Part shown: positions 5,320 through 14,315 of the stretch, piece after piece
Numbering within the stretch: position 1 is the stretch's first letter
How the letters are laid out: the number at the start of each line of letters is the position of its first letter
NCBI GenBank assembly: GCA_035403355.1
Contig: DAONFA010000021.1
Span: 1 to 22,943, forward strand
Reading direction: 5' to 3'
Source: Candidatus Cloacimonas sp.
GTDB taxonomy: Bacteria > Cloacimonadota > Cloacimonadia > Cloacimonadales > Cloacimonadaceae
DNA length: 22,943 nt
Translations under genes and position numbers: made by a program
Notes under the pieces: model-generated
Told to the model about the DNA's origin: nothing
What the model saw: only the letters and a program-made list of their open reading frames with translations
Databases searched by the model: none

Positions 5320-8165
5320 TTACCAGAATCCTGAATGCACTACAACAACATTCTCTGCTGATAGAAACAGGCAATTTGGATCAATTGCAAAACTGGCAGG
5401 GAAGCGTGCAGACAGATAACAGGAAAATTAAACCCGGCGATATTTTCGTCTGTATTAAAGGTGCCAATTTTGATGGTCATAACTTTATTTCTTCAGCCCT
5501 TGAGATGGGTGCCTCTCTTATTGTTTGTCTGGAAGTGCCAAATTCTGCTATCCCTTATATAAAAGTGAACGACACCAGGAAAGCTGCTGCAGTAATTGCT
5601 CGCACAGTGATGCTCCCTGAAAAGATTCCTTTTACTTTAATTGGCATAACCGGCACAAACGGTAAAACAACAACTTCGCTGATGTTGTATGAAGCACTGA
5701 GAAACTTGGGTTTTCGTTGTGGTTGGATTGGCACTTTGGGCTATTATATTAACGGGGAAACTTTTCCCGGTGAGAGAACTACTCCCGATATAATTGAACT
5801 AAATGAGATTTTTGCAGATATGATAGAGGCAAAGGTAAACTATGTAGTTATGGAGGTCTCTTCGCATTCACTTTCCCTGGATAGAGTGTATGGCGTGCAA
5901 TTTAGCTACTGTCTGTTCAGCAACCTGGGATATGACCATTTGGATTTTCATCTGAATAGAGAAAACTACGGTAAAGCTAAAATGAGCTTTTTTGAACAAG
6001 GGGCAAAAGATGGAGCTTTTTGCATAATCAATACTCAAGACCCTTTTGGGGCTCAAATACAGGAAATGCTGAATAACAAGCAGGCAAAGCTCTATACCCT
6101 TGGGGGTAGCGATGCGGATTTTCAATATGCAGATATTAAAACTGATATTCATAATAGCAGTTTTAAGCTTCTCTCGGCTCAAGTGGAAATACCTGTTCAA
6201 AGCTGTTTAATCGGCAGTTTCAATATTCAAAATCTGGGGCTGGCGGCTCTAACATTATATGCCTTAGGTTTCAAGCCCTCTGCAATATCCAATTCTTTAA
6301 AGGATATTCCCCCCGTAAAAGGCAGATTGGAAAGAGTAGAAAATAACTTGGGAATAGGGATTTTTATTGATTATGCTCATACTCCCGATGCAATTGATAA
6401 TGTGTTAAAAGCAGTTGAAGATTTACCGCATAAAAGAATTTTAACCCTGATGGGAGCAGGTGGCGATAGAGATAAAAGTAAAAGACCTTTAATGTTGAAA
6501 TCAGCTTTAAATCATAGCGATGTTGTTGTTGTCAGTGACGATAATCCGCGCAGTGAAAATCCCGAATCCATCATTAAAGATATTGTTTCTTCCAGCGCGC
6601 TATTTTTGCCTTGGTGGATAATTCGTAACAGAATGCAAGCAATTACCTCCCTTATTTCTCTGGCACAAAAAGATGATCTTGTTGTTATTTGTGGTAAAGG
6701 ACACGAGGACTATCAGGAAATTGAAGGTATCAAACATCATTTTGATGACCGCGAAGCAACCCTGAAAGCTCTGGAAATGAAAGGAACCAAAGAAAAAGCA
6801 GATGATGAATTAATTTTACCCATAGATAAAACCTTGTTACAATTATTATTTCTTCCGCATTGGGAACCTGAGCCCAAGGGATATAAAGAACCGGTTTCTT
6901 ATCCCTATCTTTCTACGGATTCCAGGGTTACAAAGCCGGGAAGTTTGTTTGTAGCTATTAAAGGGGAGAAATACGACGGGCATAACTATCTGCAAAATGT
7001 TCTAAGCATAGCAGAAAACTGTGCTTTGAGTGAAATCCCCTCTCCGCAAAATATTTCTAACCCTGAAGCGCTGTATTTTCAGGTTGCCAATTCGCAGGAG
7101 GCAATGGGACTTATATGTCGTAAATATTTACAGCTATTTGCCGCTAAGAGAATTGCCCTTACAGGCAGCACTGGAAAAACTACCTGTAAAGAATTGATGG
7201 CAAAGGTGTTGCAAACCTCAGCTCCCGTCTTAAAGACCCTGGCTAACGAAAATAATATGATTGGTTTATGCAAGACCATTTTACGCATTAAACCGGAACA
7301 TCAATATGCAGTTTTGGAATTGGGAACTAATCATTTTGGAGAAATTAAAGCTCTGGCAGATGTAGCTGACCCGGAAATTGGCATAATTATTAATATTGGT
7401 CCCTCGCATTTGGAATATTTTGGGGACGAGGAAGGAGTTTTTAACGAAAAAATAACTCTCTTCAATAGATCTCTTGCTTTGCGTTTATATCCAGGTGATG
7501 ATTCCCGCTTTGAAAATATTGCCCCCGAAGGAATAAGTATCGGCTATACAGAAAAGTGTGATTATAGAATAACACAGCATCAATATTCAGCAAACAGTCA
7601 ATCCTTTTACCTGAATTCGGACTTATGGAATTTACCTTATGGAGCTCCTCATTATGCTTTAAATGCTTCTTTTGCAATTGTATTGGGCATAAAATCGGGA
7701 ATTGGCAGAGACCAAATTCAGGCAGCGCTAAATAGTCCAATTCTTCTGGAATTGAGAAATCAGATTGAAAAAAGAGGTAGCGGATTGCTGATTGCCGATT
7801 GTTATAACGCCAATCCTTACTCAATGCAAAAAGCATTGGAATATTGGCAAACGCTCTATCCAGAACAACCCCATTATGCCATTTTGGGAGATATGCTGGA
7901 ATTGGGAGAAAGCTCTATTTTATACCATCAATTGATTTCCGCAATGTTGGCAGAAATGCGTTATGAACAGTTAATTACGGTAGGAAATTATGCCCGTATC
8001 TATCATCCCGAAAAGGAAAGTGCCGTTATCCACTATGATACTGTAGGGCAGTTGATTAGCTCGGAACAATGGAAAACAATTCCGGATAATGCTGTAATTC
8101 TGGTAAAAGGTTCGCATTCAATACAATTAGAGCGTATTATTCCATTCCTGAAAGGAGAGAACTGA
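5316..8165 (+). CDS. murE-murF: bifunctional MurE-MurF ligase fusion
   Basis: One uninterrupted frame of 949 codons encodes two complete Mur ligases. The first half adds meso-diaminopimelate to UDP-MurNAc-L-Ala-D-Glu (MurE). It has the P-loop GTNGKTT near residues 113-119, the EVSSHSLSLDR motif near 180-190, the YAHTPDA segment near 353-359 and DNPR near 409-412, the last marking meso-DAP specificity. The second half adds D-Ala-D-Ala (MurF). It has a second N-terminal domain from about 531 (TDSRVTKPGSLFVAIKG), the P-loop GSTGKTT near 617-623, NENNMIG near 644-650, DCYNANP near 828-834 and LGDMLELG near 857-864. The join is a short linker around residues 485-510. No internal stop, frameshift or restart signal is visible. 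The ATG at 5295 is an alternative start. The gene abuts mraY (TGATG). Confidence 0.95.
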   Translation: MITRILNALQQHSLLIETGNLDQLQNWQGSVQTDNRKIKPGDIFVCIKGANFDGHNFISSALEMGASLIVCLEVPNSAIPYIKVNDTRKAAAVIARTVMLPEKIPFTLIGITGTNGKTTTSLMLYEALRNLGFRCGWIGTLGYYINGETFPGERTTPDIIELNEIFADMIEAKVNYVVMEVSSHSLSLDRVYGVQFSYCLFSNLGYDHLDFHLNRENYGKAKMSFFEQGAKDGAFCIINTQDPFGAQIQEMLNNKQAKLYTLGGSDADFQYADIKTDIHNSSFKLLSAQVEIPVQSCLIGSFNIQNLGLAALTLYALGFKPSAISNSLKDIPPVKGRLERVENNLGIGIFIDYAHTPDAIDNVLKAVEDLPHKRILTLMGAGGDRDKSKRPLMLKSALNHSDVVVVSDDNPRSENPESIIKDIVSSSALFLPWWIIRNRMQAITSLISLAQKDDLVVICGKGHEDYQEIEGIKHHFDDREATLKALEMKGTKEKADDELILPIDKTLLQLLFLPHWEPEPKGYKEPVSYPYLSTDSRVTKPGSLFVAIKGEKYDGHNYLQNVLSIAENCALSEIPSPQNISNPEALYFQVANSQEAMGLICRKYLQLFAAKRIALTGSTGKTTCKELMAKVLQTSAPVLKTLANENNMIGLCKTILRIKPEHQYAVLELGTNHFGEIKALADVADPEIGIIINIGPSHLEYFGDEEGVFNEKITLFNRSLALRLYPGDDSRFENIAPEGISIGYTEKCDYRITQHQYSANSQSFYLNSDLWNLPYGAPHYALNASFAIVLGIKSGIGRDQIQAALNSPILLELRNQIEKRGSGLLIADCYNANPYSMQKALEYWQTLYPEQPHYAILGDMLELGESSILYHQLISAMLAEMRYEQLITVGNYARIYHPEKESAVIHYDTVGQLISSEQWKTIPDNAVILVKGSHSIQLERIIPFLKGEN

Positions 8166-9268
8166 TGCTATATCATCTTCTATACCCTCTGGCGAAATAC
8201 AGCATCGTTTTTAATGTATTCCGTTATGTAACCTTTCGTTCTATCGGAGCTTTCATTACTTCATTGATAATTTCGCTTCTGGTTGGTCCTGCTTTTATTA
8301 AGTTATTAAAAAATAGGTCAGCTGTAGAGACAATAGATGAAGACCTTCCGGAAAGACACCGTTTGAAACAGGGAACTCCAACTATGGGTGGTATTATCAT
8401 TCTGGTTTCATTGCTAATTTCTTCTTTATTATGGAATGTGCTTACCAATCCCGTTATTTTAATGATGTATCTTACAACTGTCTGGCTGGGAATATTAGGT
8501 TTTTTGGATGATTACCTGAAGAATTTCGTGAAAGCTAAAAAAGGATTGCTACCCCGTTATAAACTGCTGGGGCAATTATCGGTCGGCTTAATTCTGACCT
8601 TGGCAATATATTACAGCAGTTCCGTTTCAACCAATATTACCGCTCTGCAAATACCTTTTTTCAAAAATCTGATTATACCTCTAAGTTGGTTCTTTATACC
8701 TTTTGCGGTTTTGTTCATCACCGGAACTTCCAATGCGGTGAATTTAACCGATGGCTTGGATGGTTTGGCAGCTGGAACTTTAACCTTTTCTTTTTTAGGT
8801 TTGGGTGTGATGAGCTATTTGAAAGGGAATTTCATTGTGGCGGACTATTTGAATCTGGAATTCATTGTCAATGCAGGAGAATTAACAGTTTTCATCAGTG
8901 CTGTTATAGGAACGCTGATTGGTTTTCTTTGGTTCAACAGTTATCCGGCTCAGGTTTTTATGGGTGATACCGGTTCCTTAACGCTGGGAGGAATTGCTGC
9001 CGTAATATCCATCCTGCTGAAAGAAGAAATCTTCTTTATAATTCTGGGTTTTATCTTTGTTTATGAAGCCCTTAGTGTAATTATGCAACGAACCTGGTTC
9101 AAATATACCAAAAAGAAGTATGGTCAGGGTCGGAGAATTTTTCTCTGTGCTCCTGTGCATCATCATTATGAACTGAAAGGTTTGCACGAATCCAAAATAG
9201 TGATGCGTTTTTATATTGTGGCTGCTTTGCTTACAGCCATAGCTCTTTCCACCATCAAACTTCGCTAA
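8165..9268 (+). CDS. mraY: phospho-N-acetylmuramoyl-pentapeptide transferase MraY
   Basis: Integral membrane enzyme that transfers phospho-MurNAc-pentapeptide from UDP to undecaprenyl phosphate, forming lipid I. The 367 residues show the expected ten or so hydrophobic helices and all signature segments: ERHRLKQGTPTMGG at about 63-76, FLDD with D115 and D116, NLTDGLDG at 193-200, FMGDTG at 265-270 with the catalytic-site Asp at 268, and the APVHHHYELKG segment with the triple His at 332-334. The start ATG shares one base with the murE-murF stop and is preceded by AAAGGAGA. It takes the MurF product made by the gene just upstream and hands lipid I to MurG, encoded three genes downstream. Confidence 0.98.
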   Translation: MLYHLLYPLAKYSIVFNVFRYVTFRSIGAFITSLIISLLVGPAFIKLLKNRSAVETIDEDLPERHRLKQGTPTMGGIIILVSLLISSLLWNVLTNPVILMMYLTTVWLGILGFLDDYLKNFVKAKKGLLPRYKLLGQLSVGLILTLAIYYSSSVSTNITALQIPFFKNLIIPLSWFFIPFAVLFITGTSNAVNLTDGLDGLAAGTLTFSFLGLGVMSYLKGNFIVADYLNLEFIVNAGELTVFISAVIGTLIGFLWFNSYPAQVFMGDTGSLTLGGIAAVISILLKEEIFFIILGFIFVYEALSVIMQRTWFKYTKKKYGQGRRIFLCAPVHHHYELKGLHESKIVMRFYIVAALLTAIALSTIKLR

Positions 9269-9281
9269 AGGGAAAAAGACA

Positions 9282-10634
9282 ATGCTGGATAAAAGTAAAA
9301 AATACGGTATTTTGGGCTTAGCCCGCAGTGGTATTGCGGCTGCCTTTAAACTGAAGGAATTGGGAATTACTCCCTTTTTAAGCGAATTGCGTCCAGCTGC
9401 GGAAATTACAGGAGCAGAGCAATTAATAAAGAACTTTCCCTGTGAGTTTGGTGGCCATACAGATAAACTACTGCAGTGTGATTGTTTAATTGTTAGTCCC
9501 GGTATTCCTCTAAATACTCCCATTATCCAAAAAGCAAAAGATAGAAACATTGACTTGATAAGCGAAATTGAATTGGGTTACAGGATAAAAGCAGAGGACT
9601 CCAAAATTATTGCTGTTACCGGTTCCAACGGGAAAAGCACAACCGTTAGTTTGATTCAGCATATTTTACAGCAGATAGGCAAAAAGTCAATTCTCGCAGG
9701 CAATATTGGTGATGCTTTTTGCAGTTACAGCATTGAAAAACCAGGGATAGAGTATATCGTTCTGGAAATAAGCAGTTTCCAGTTAGACCTGATAAAAGAT
9801 TTTAAACCTGATGTGGCTGTGCTGCTAAATATTACTCCCGACCATATAAACCGGTATAATTCATTTAACGATTATGTGTTAAGCAAGATGAACATTTTTC
9901 GCAATCAAAAGGAAACAGATACGGCAGTACTTTTTTGGGACTCCCCGGAAATTATGCGTTACGCTAAAAACATAAATGCCAGAAAGCTTTATTTTTCCTT
10001 ATCCGCTAAGGATAATATTGCTGCCTTCTTAACGGCTAACTACATCCAATTCGGGTCTGAAACCAAAGTGCCTCTATCCAATTTTGAAATAAAGGGACCT
10101 CATAATTATGCTAATGCAATGGCTGCAATGCTGGCAGTTTTTGCGTTAATACCTAATGCACAGATAATTGCAGAAGCGGTAAAAGGTTTTAAAGCCCTTC
10201 CACACCGTCTGGAATATGTCGGCTCGGTTAAAGGTGTTTCTTTTTACAACGATTCTAAAGCTACAAATACTGATTCGGTGCGAAGTGCATTATACAGTTT
10301 TACTGAACCTATTCGTATTATTATGGGCGGTTCGGATAAAGGAGAGGACTATAGTGTCCTAACTGCAGATTTGCAGAAAACAGTTACAAAAGCATATTTA
10401 ACCGGTGCAACCAGAGAAAAGATGTATCAGACCTGGTTGCATAAAATTCCTCTGGAATGTATTGCGGATTTTGAGACCGCGGTTCGGAAAGCATTTAGCG
10501 ATTCCCGCGAAGGCGATGTAATTGTTTTATCACCCGCTTGTGCCAGTTTTGACCGTTTTCTGAATTATGAAGAACGGGGAAATTTCTTTAAAGAGATTGT
10601 AACGAGGATTATCAATGAAAACTCGCAGAAATAA
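9282..10634 (+). CDS. murD: UDP-N-acetylmuramoyl-L-alanine--D-glutamate ligase MurD
   Basis: Cytoplasmic ATP-dependent ligase adding D-glutamate to UDP-MurNAc-L-Ala. The 450-residue protein has the MurD N-terminal Rossmann-like domain (GILGLARSGIAA at 9-20), the P-loop VTGSNGKST at 112-120, LAGNIGDA around 137, EISSFQLD around 162 and NITPDHINRY around 178. The YNDSKATN substrate segment lies in the C-terminal domain, with the IMGGSDKGEDY and LSPACASFDRF signatures near the end. The family length is normal. The gene begins 13 bases after mraY and its last 20 bases overlap ftsW in another frame. Confidence 0.98.
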   Translation: MLDKSKKYGILGLARSGIAAAFKLKELGITPFLSELRPAAEITGAEQLIKNFPCEFGGHTDKLLQCDCLIVSPGIPLNTPIIQKAKDRNIDLISEIELGYRIKAEDSKIIAVTGSNGKSTTVSLIQHILQQIGKKSILAGNIGDAFCSYSIEKPGIEYIVLEISSFQLDLIKDFKPDVAVLLNITPDHINRYNSFNDYVLSKMNIFRNQKETDTAVLFWDSPEIMRYAKNINARKLYFSLSAKDNIAAFLTANYIQFGSETKVPLSNFEIKGPHNYANAMAAMLAVFALIPNAQIIAEAVKGFKALPHRLEYVGSVKGVSFYNDSKATNTDSVRSALYSFTEPIRIIMGGSDKGEDYSVLTADLQKTVTKAYLTGATREKMYQTWLHKIPLECIADFETAVRKAFSDSREGDVIVLSPACASFDRFLNYEERGNFFKEIVTRIINENSQK

Positions 10635-11760
10635 GGATCAACATTATATTGTCAGTTTTGATAAGTTTATATTACTTACTTACTGTTTGCTTTGTCTTGT
10701 TGGCTTAATAGCTTTACTGGATATTTCCTCCGTGCAGAGTTCATTAAGATACTTTTACAGGCAGCTCTTCTTTGGGATTATATCTATTATTACAGCAATT
10801 ATTATACTATACACCGTTAATCTGGAAAAACTGAGAGTGCTGTCACCCTATTTTGTTTATGTTTCCATAATTCTGCTAATTATAGTTTTGCTGAAAGGAA
10901 GCACCGTGAAAGGTGCCACCCGTCAACTCAGTTTGGGTTTTGTTAATTTTCAGCCCAGTGTTTTGGCACGCTTAGCTCTGGTCTATTACTTTGCGCATAT
11001 CTTAGATAAAAAAAATGACGAACTCGTTAGTTCTAATCTGTCCCAATTTGTAGTTAACTTCTTGGCTTTATTGATAGTTACGGGTATAACATTTTTATTG
11101 ATTATTATGGAACGGCATTTAAGTACCTTAATCATAGGGGGATTAACCATTTATGGGATGCTTATTTATGCCGGTGCGAAAAAACGCGTGCTGATTACGA
11201 TAGCGTTGATTGGAATTATCGCAGGCGGTTTGATTTTAGCCAATGGAGCGGACTATCGCAAAGGTCGCTTAACAACATACAAAAAATTCAGCTTATTCTT
11301 AAAACCGCAAAGTGAAATTAAGATTGAAGATAGTGATTATCAGGTGAAAGAAAGTTTAACAGCCCTATCCAGCGGAGGATTATTAGGTACAGGAATAGCC
11401 AGAGGAAGAGCTAAGCATTATTATTTACCCGAAGCCAGAACAGATTATGTTTATTCGGTTATAGGTGAAGAATGGGGTTTTCTGGGTGCTCTTATCGTTT
11501 TTGGTTTACATTGTTTTCTTTTCTTCCGTTGTCTATGGATGGCAAATGCACAGGAAAATCGGTTTTTAAGGTTTTTAGGAGTGGGCTTAGCTATGAATAT
11601 CTTTTGTAATGTATTGGTAAATACCGGGGTGGCAATGTCTATATTACCTCCAACGGGAAATACATTACCTTTTATCAGTTACGGGGGTTCTGCCTTACTG
11701 ATTGATTCCATTGCTTTAGGAATGCTATTAAACATAAGCGCCAAGCGGAGATATGTATGA
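10615..11760 (+). CDS. ftsW: septal peptidoglycan polymerase FtsW (SEDS family)
   Basis: SEDS glycosyltransferase that polymerises lipid II at the septum with FtsI. The 381 residues form about ten membrane helices. Diagnostic segments are YFYRQLFFG near 40, the LSSGGLLGTGIARGRAKHYYLPEARTDYVYSVIGEEWG region near 245-285, which contains the Asp conserved in SEDS enzymes, and LPPTGNTLPFISYGGSALL near 342-360. FtsW and RodA are hard to separate by sequence, but the place between murD and murG argues for FtsW. The ATG lies inside the end of murD with GAGGA (10603-10607) upstream. The end overlaps murG by four bases. Confidence 0.95.
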   Translation: MKTRRNKDQHYIVSFDKFILLTYCLLCLVGLIALLDISSVQSSLRYFYRQLFFGIISIITAIIILYTVNLEKLRVLSPYFVYVSIILLIIVLLKGSTVKGATRQLSLGFVNFQPSVLARLALVYYFAHILDKKNDELVSSNLSQFVVNFLALLIVTGITFLLIIMERHLSTLIIGGLTIYGMLIYAGAKKRVLITIALIGIIAGGLILANGADYRKGRLTTYKKFSLFLKPQSEIKIEDSDYQVKESLTALSSGGLLGTGIARGRAKHYYLPEARTDYVYSVIGEEWGFLGALIVFGLHCFLFFRCLWMANAQENRFLRFLGVGLAMNIFCNVLVNTGVAMSILPPTGNTLPFISYGGSALLIDSIALGMLLNISAKRRYV

Positions 11761-12851
11761 AGTTCATTTTTGGTGCAGGTGGAACTGGAGGTCACATTAC
11801 TCCTGCCTTGGCTTTGGCTGATGAATTAGTAAAATATCAGCATAGTGTTCTTTTTATCGGTAACCGCCGCAGCATTGAAGAAACACTTTGTGCTGCATCA
11901 GGTTACTCTTTCCGGCAGATTAAGATCCAAAAGCTTTACCGTTCGTTAAAACCCCAAAACCTGCTGTTCCCGTTTTATTTATTGGGTAGCATTATCACTT
12001 GCACTCGTATTTTAAAAAAAGAAAAACCTCAGGCAGTAATTTGCACCGGGGGGTTTGTTTCGGGTCCTGTAGCTATCTCCGCTGCTTTGTTAAAAATACC
12101 TTTGTTCTTTCATGAGAGTAATTGTTATCCCGGCTTGGTTACCCGCAAAATGGCTAAGAAAATAGACACGGTGTTTATCTCCTTTGCCAATACGAGCCGG
12201 TTTTTACACAATGTAAAGTTAGTGAACTATGGCATTCCGCTTAGGCAGACGGTAATAGATAGTTCTTCAACACCTTTTGACCTTAGTTCTATAGGATTGA
12301 AAACAGATAAACCGGTTATAATAGTAAGCGGTGGCAGCCAGGGTTCGGTTGCTGTTAATACTGTTGTCAACTTTGCCTTGGAGGATATTTTAGCTTTGGG
12401 TTATCAGGTAATTTGGCAAACAGGAAAAATAAGTTACGAGCGTTTTGCTACCAAACATAAAGAGAGGGAAGGTGTTTATCTTTTCGCTTTTTCGCCCGAT
12501 TTGCCCAAAATGCTTTCACGGTGCAGTTTAGCTATAACCAGAGCAGGTGCAATGACTATTGCTGAACTGGAAGAAAACCACCTGCCGGCAATTTTGATAC
12601 CTTTGCCGACGGCAGCTGAAAATCATCAATATTATAATGCTTTGGCACAACAGGAGAAAGGGGTAGCGATGCTTTTGGAACAGAGCAAATTGACCCCCGT
12701 TACGCTCATTGCAGGCATTAAAGAAATGATTGCTGATAGAGATAGTTATTTAAATCGGCTATGTTCCCTTCCCCCTAATCGGGCAGCCGAAAAAATTATT
12801 GCCTACATCTTAAACTATCTGAAAGATAACAGGAGGAATAATGCTGGGTAG
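11757..12851 (+). CDS. murG: lipid II synthase MurG
   Basis: Peripheral membrane GT-B glycosyltransferase that adds GlcNAc from UDP-GlcNAc to lipid I, giving lipid II. The 364 residues show the N-terminal G-loop GAGGTGGHITPALALADEL at 6-24, the FHESNCYPG segment near 118 (the common form is HEQN, here HESN), and the second G-loop SGGSQGS near 194. The UDP-GlcNAc-binding region near 258-290 reads RAGAMTIAEL and PLPTAAENHQ. The length is typical. The start overlaps the ftsW stop (ATGA), and the last 11 bases overlap murC. Confidence 0.97.
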   Translation: MKFIFGAGGTGGHITPALALADELVKYQHSVLFIGNRRSIEETLCAASGYSFRQIKIQKLYRSLKPQNLLFPFYLLGSIITCTRILKKEKPQAVICTGGFVSGPVAISAALLKIPLFFHESNCYPGLVTRKMAKKIDTVFISFANTSRFLHNVKLVNYGIPLRQTVIDSSSTPFDLSSIGLKTDKPVIIVSGGSQGSVAVNTVVNFALEDILALGYQVIWQTGKISYERFATKHKEREGVYLFAFSPDLPKMLSRCSLAITRAGAMTIAELEENHLPAILIPLPTAAENHQYYNALAQQEKGVAMLLEQSKLTPVTLIAGIKEMIADRDSYLNRLCSLPPNRAAEKIIAYILNYLKDNRRNNAG

Positions 12852-14235
12852 AACCAGAAAAATACACTTTGTCGGAATCGGCGGTATCGGAATGAGCGGT
12901 ATTGCAGAATTTCTGCATAATCAGGGCTTGGAAATTACCGGGTCAGACCTGAAAAAAACGGAAATAACTTCCCACTTGGAAAATCTGGGGATCAAGATTA
13001 CGGAAGGACATAAAGCGGAAAATATCTGTGATGCAGATGTAGTAGTAAAATCCAGCGCCGTAAAAGATGATAATCCGGAAATTTTAGCTGCTCAGGAAAT
13101 GAAAATTCCCGTTATTCGCCGAGCCGAAATGCTGGCAGAAATAACCCGGATGAGCTTTTCTATTGGAATTGCCGGAACTCATGGCAAAACAACTTCTACT
13201 TCAATGGCGGGCTTAGTTTTGGAAAGTGCAGGTTTGGAACCAACGATTATTGTTGGAGGAAAGGTTAAAAATTTCGGCAGCAATAATGTGATGGGCAGTG
13301 GTAAATATATTGTGGTGGAGGCAGATGAATATGACCATTCCTTTTTGTCTCTAACTCCCTGTATTGCAGGAATTACTAATGTAGATGCTGACCATTTGGA
13401 TTGTTACCGGAATCTGGATGATATTAAGAGTTCTTTTATTGAATATGCGAATAAAGTTCCTTTTTTTGGCAGCGTAATTGCCTGTTTGGATGATAGCGGT
13501 GTGCAATCAATCCTACCTGCTATTCACAAAAAGATTGTTACTTACGGATTTTCCCGTCAGGCAGATTTGCAAGCCAGAGATATAGATATGCAAGGTTTTA
13601 GTTCGTCTTATGACCTGCTTTTTAAAGAATATAAACTCGGGTGTATTACTTTGAAAGTAACTGGCAGACATAACATTCAAAATTCACTTCTCGCTGCTGC
13701 AATTGGCTTGGAACTGAATCTTCCTTTTTCCGCAATTCAGGATGGCTTAAGTAAATTCAGCGGCGTTTACAGAAGATTTGACTGGAAAGGAGAAGCGGGT
13801 GGAATTACTGTCTTTGATGATTACGCTCACCATCCTACTGAAATTAAAGCTACCCTGGAGGGCTTTAAGGATAGTGCCAAACGCAGGATAGTAACCTTAT
13901 TTCAACCCCATTTGTATTCCCGCACGCGAGATTTTTATGAACAATTCGGGAAATCCTTCTTTTCTTGTGACTGCCTAATTTTGGCTCCGATATATCCTGC
14001 GCGGGAACAACCCATTCCGGGTGTTACTTCCAAATTGATTGCTGATGCAGCTATTCAAAGTGGACATCATAATGTTCATTTAATTGAATCCAATTCCGAA
14101 ATAGTTAGCCAAACCCTTTCCCTGCTTAAAGAAGGAGATATTTTAATCACTATGGGTGCGGGTAATATTTGGCAGTATGGAGAAGAAATTTTGAGGGAAT
14201 TGAAAAATTATGTTGACACAAATCATAACAACTAA
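12841..14235 (+). CDS. murC: UDP-N-acetylmuramate--L-alanine ligase MurC
   Basis: First Mur ligase of the pathway, adding L-alanine to UDP-MurNAc. The 464 residues show the N-terminal GIGGIGMSGIAEFL segment at 12-25, the P-loop AGTHGKTT at 111-118, EADEYDHSF near 161, and NVDADHLDCY near 179. DDYAHHPTEI marks the start of the C-terminal domain, followed by FQPHLYSRTRDF and TMGAGNIWQ. The start has a strong AGGAGG ribosome binding site and lies inside the 3' end of murG. An 80-bp gap follows, the widest within the cluster. UDP-MurNAc must come from MurA and MurB encoded elsewhere. Confidence 0.98.
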   Translation: MLGRTRKIHFVGIGGIGMSGIAEFLHNQGLEITGSDLKKTEITSHLENLGIKITEGHKAENICDADVVVKSSAVKDDNPEILAAQEMKIPVIRRAEMLAEITRMSFSIGIAGTHGKTTSTSMAGLVLESAGLEPTIIVGGKVKNFGSNNVMGSGKYIVVEADEYDHSFLSLTPCIAGITNVDADHLDCYRNLDDIKSSFIEYANKVPFFGSVIACLDDSGVQSILPAIHKKIVTYGFSRQADLQARDIDMQGFSSSYDLLFKEYKLGCITLKVTGRHNIQNSLLAAAIGLELNLPFSAIQDGLSKFSGVYRRFDWKGEAGGITVFDDYAHHPTEIKATLEGFKDSAKRRIVTLFQPHLYSRTRDFYEQFGKSFFSCDCLILAPIYPAREQPIPGVTSKLIADAAIQSGHHNVHLIESNSEIVSQTLSLLKEGDILITMGAGNIWQYGEEILRELKNYVDTNHNN

Positions 14236-14254
14236 AACTTTAGTAACTTGTAAT

Positions 14255-14291
14255 GCTGATAGAAGTTTTTCAAAATTCTCAATTTATCAGC
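14255..14291 (+). other. stem-loop between murC and ftsQ
   Basis: GCTGATA (14255-14261) pairs perfectly with TATCAGC (14285-14291). A second inner helix, GAA (14262-14264) with TTC (14276-14278), continues toward a T-rich/A-rich tip. There is no T-run after it, so it is not a standard intrinsic terminator. It could be an mRNA processing or stability element in the widest gap of the operon, or chance. Confidence 0.45.
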
Positions 14292-14315
14292 TAAGAGGTC
14301 TTAATTCATAAAGTT

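Noticed and set aside
8978..9550. 190-codon minus-strand frame opposite mraY and murD
   Set aside because: Shadow frame across two well-supported genes, with no motif or ribosome binding site.
14213..14241. Promoter before ftsQ
   Set aside because: A TTGACA occurs at 14213-14218 inside the end of murC, but no reasonable -10 box lies 16-18 bp downstream.
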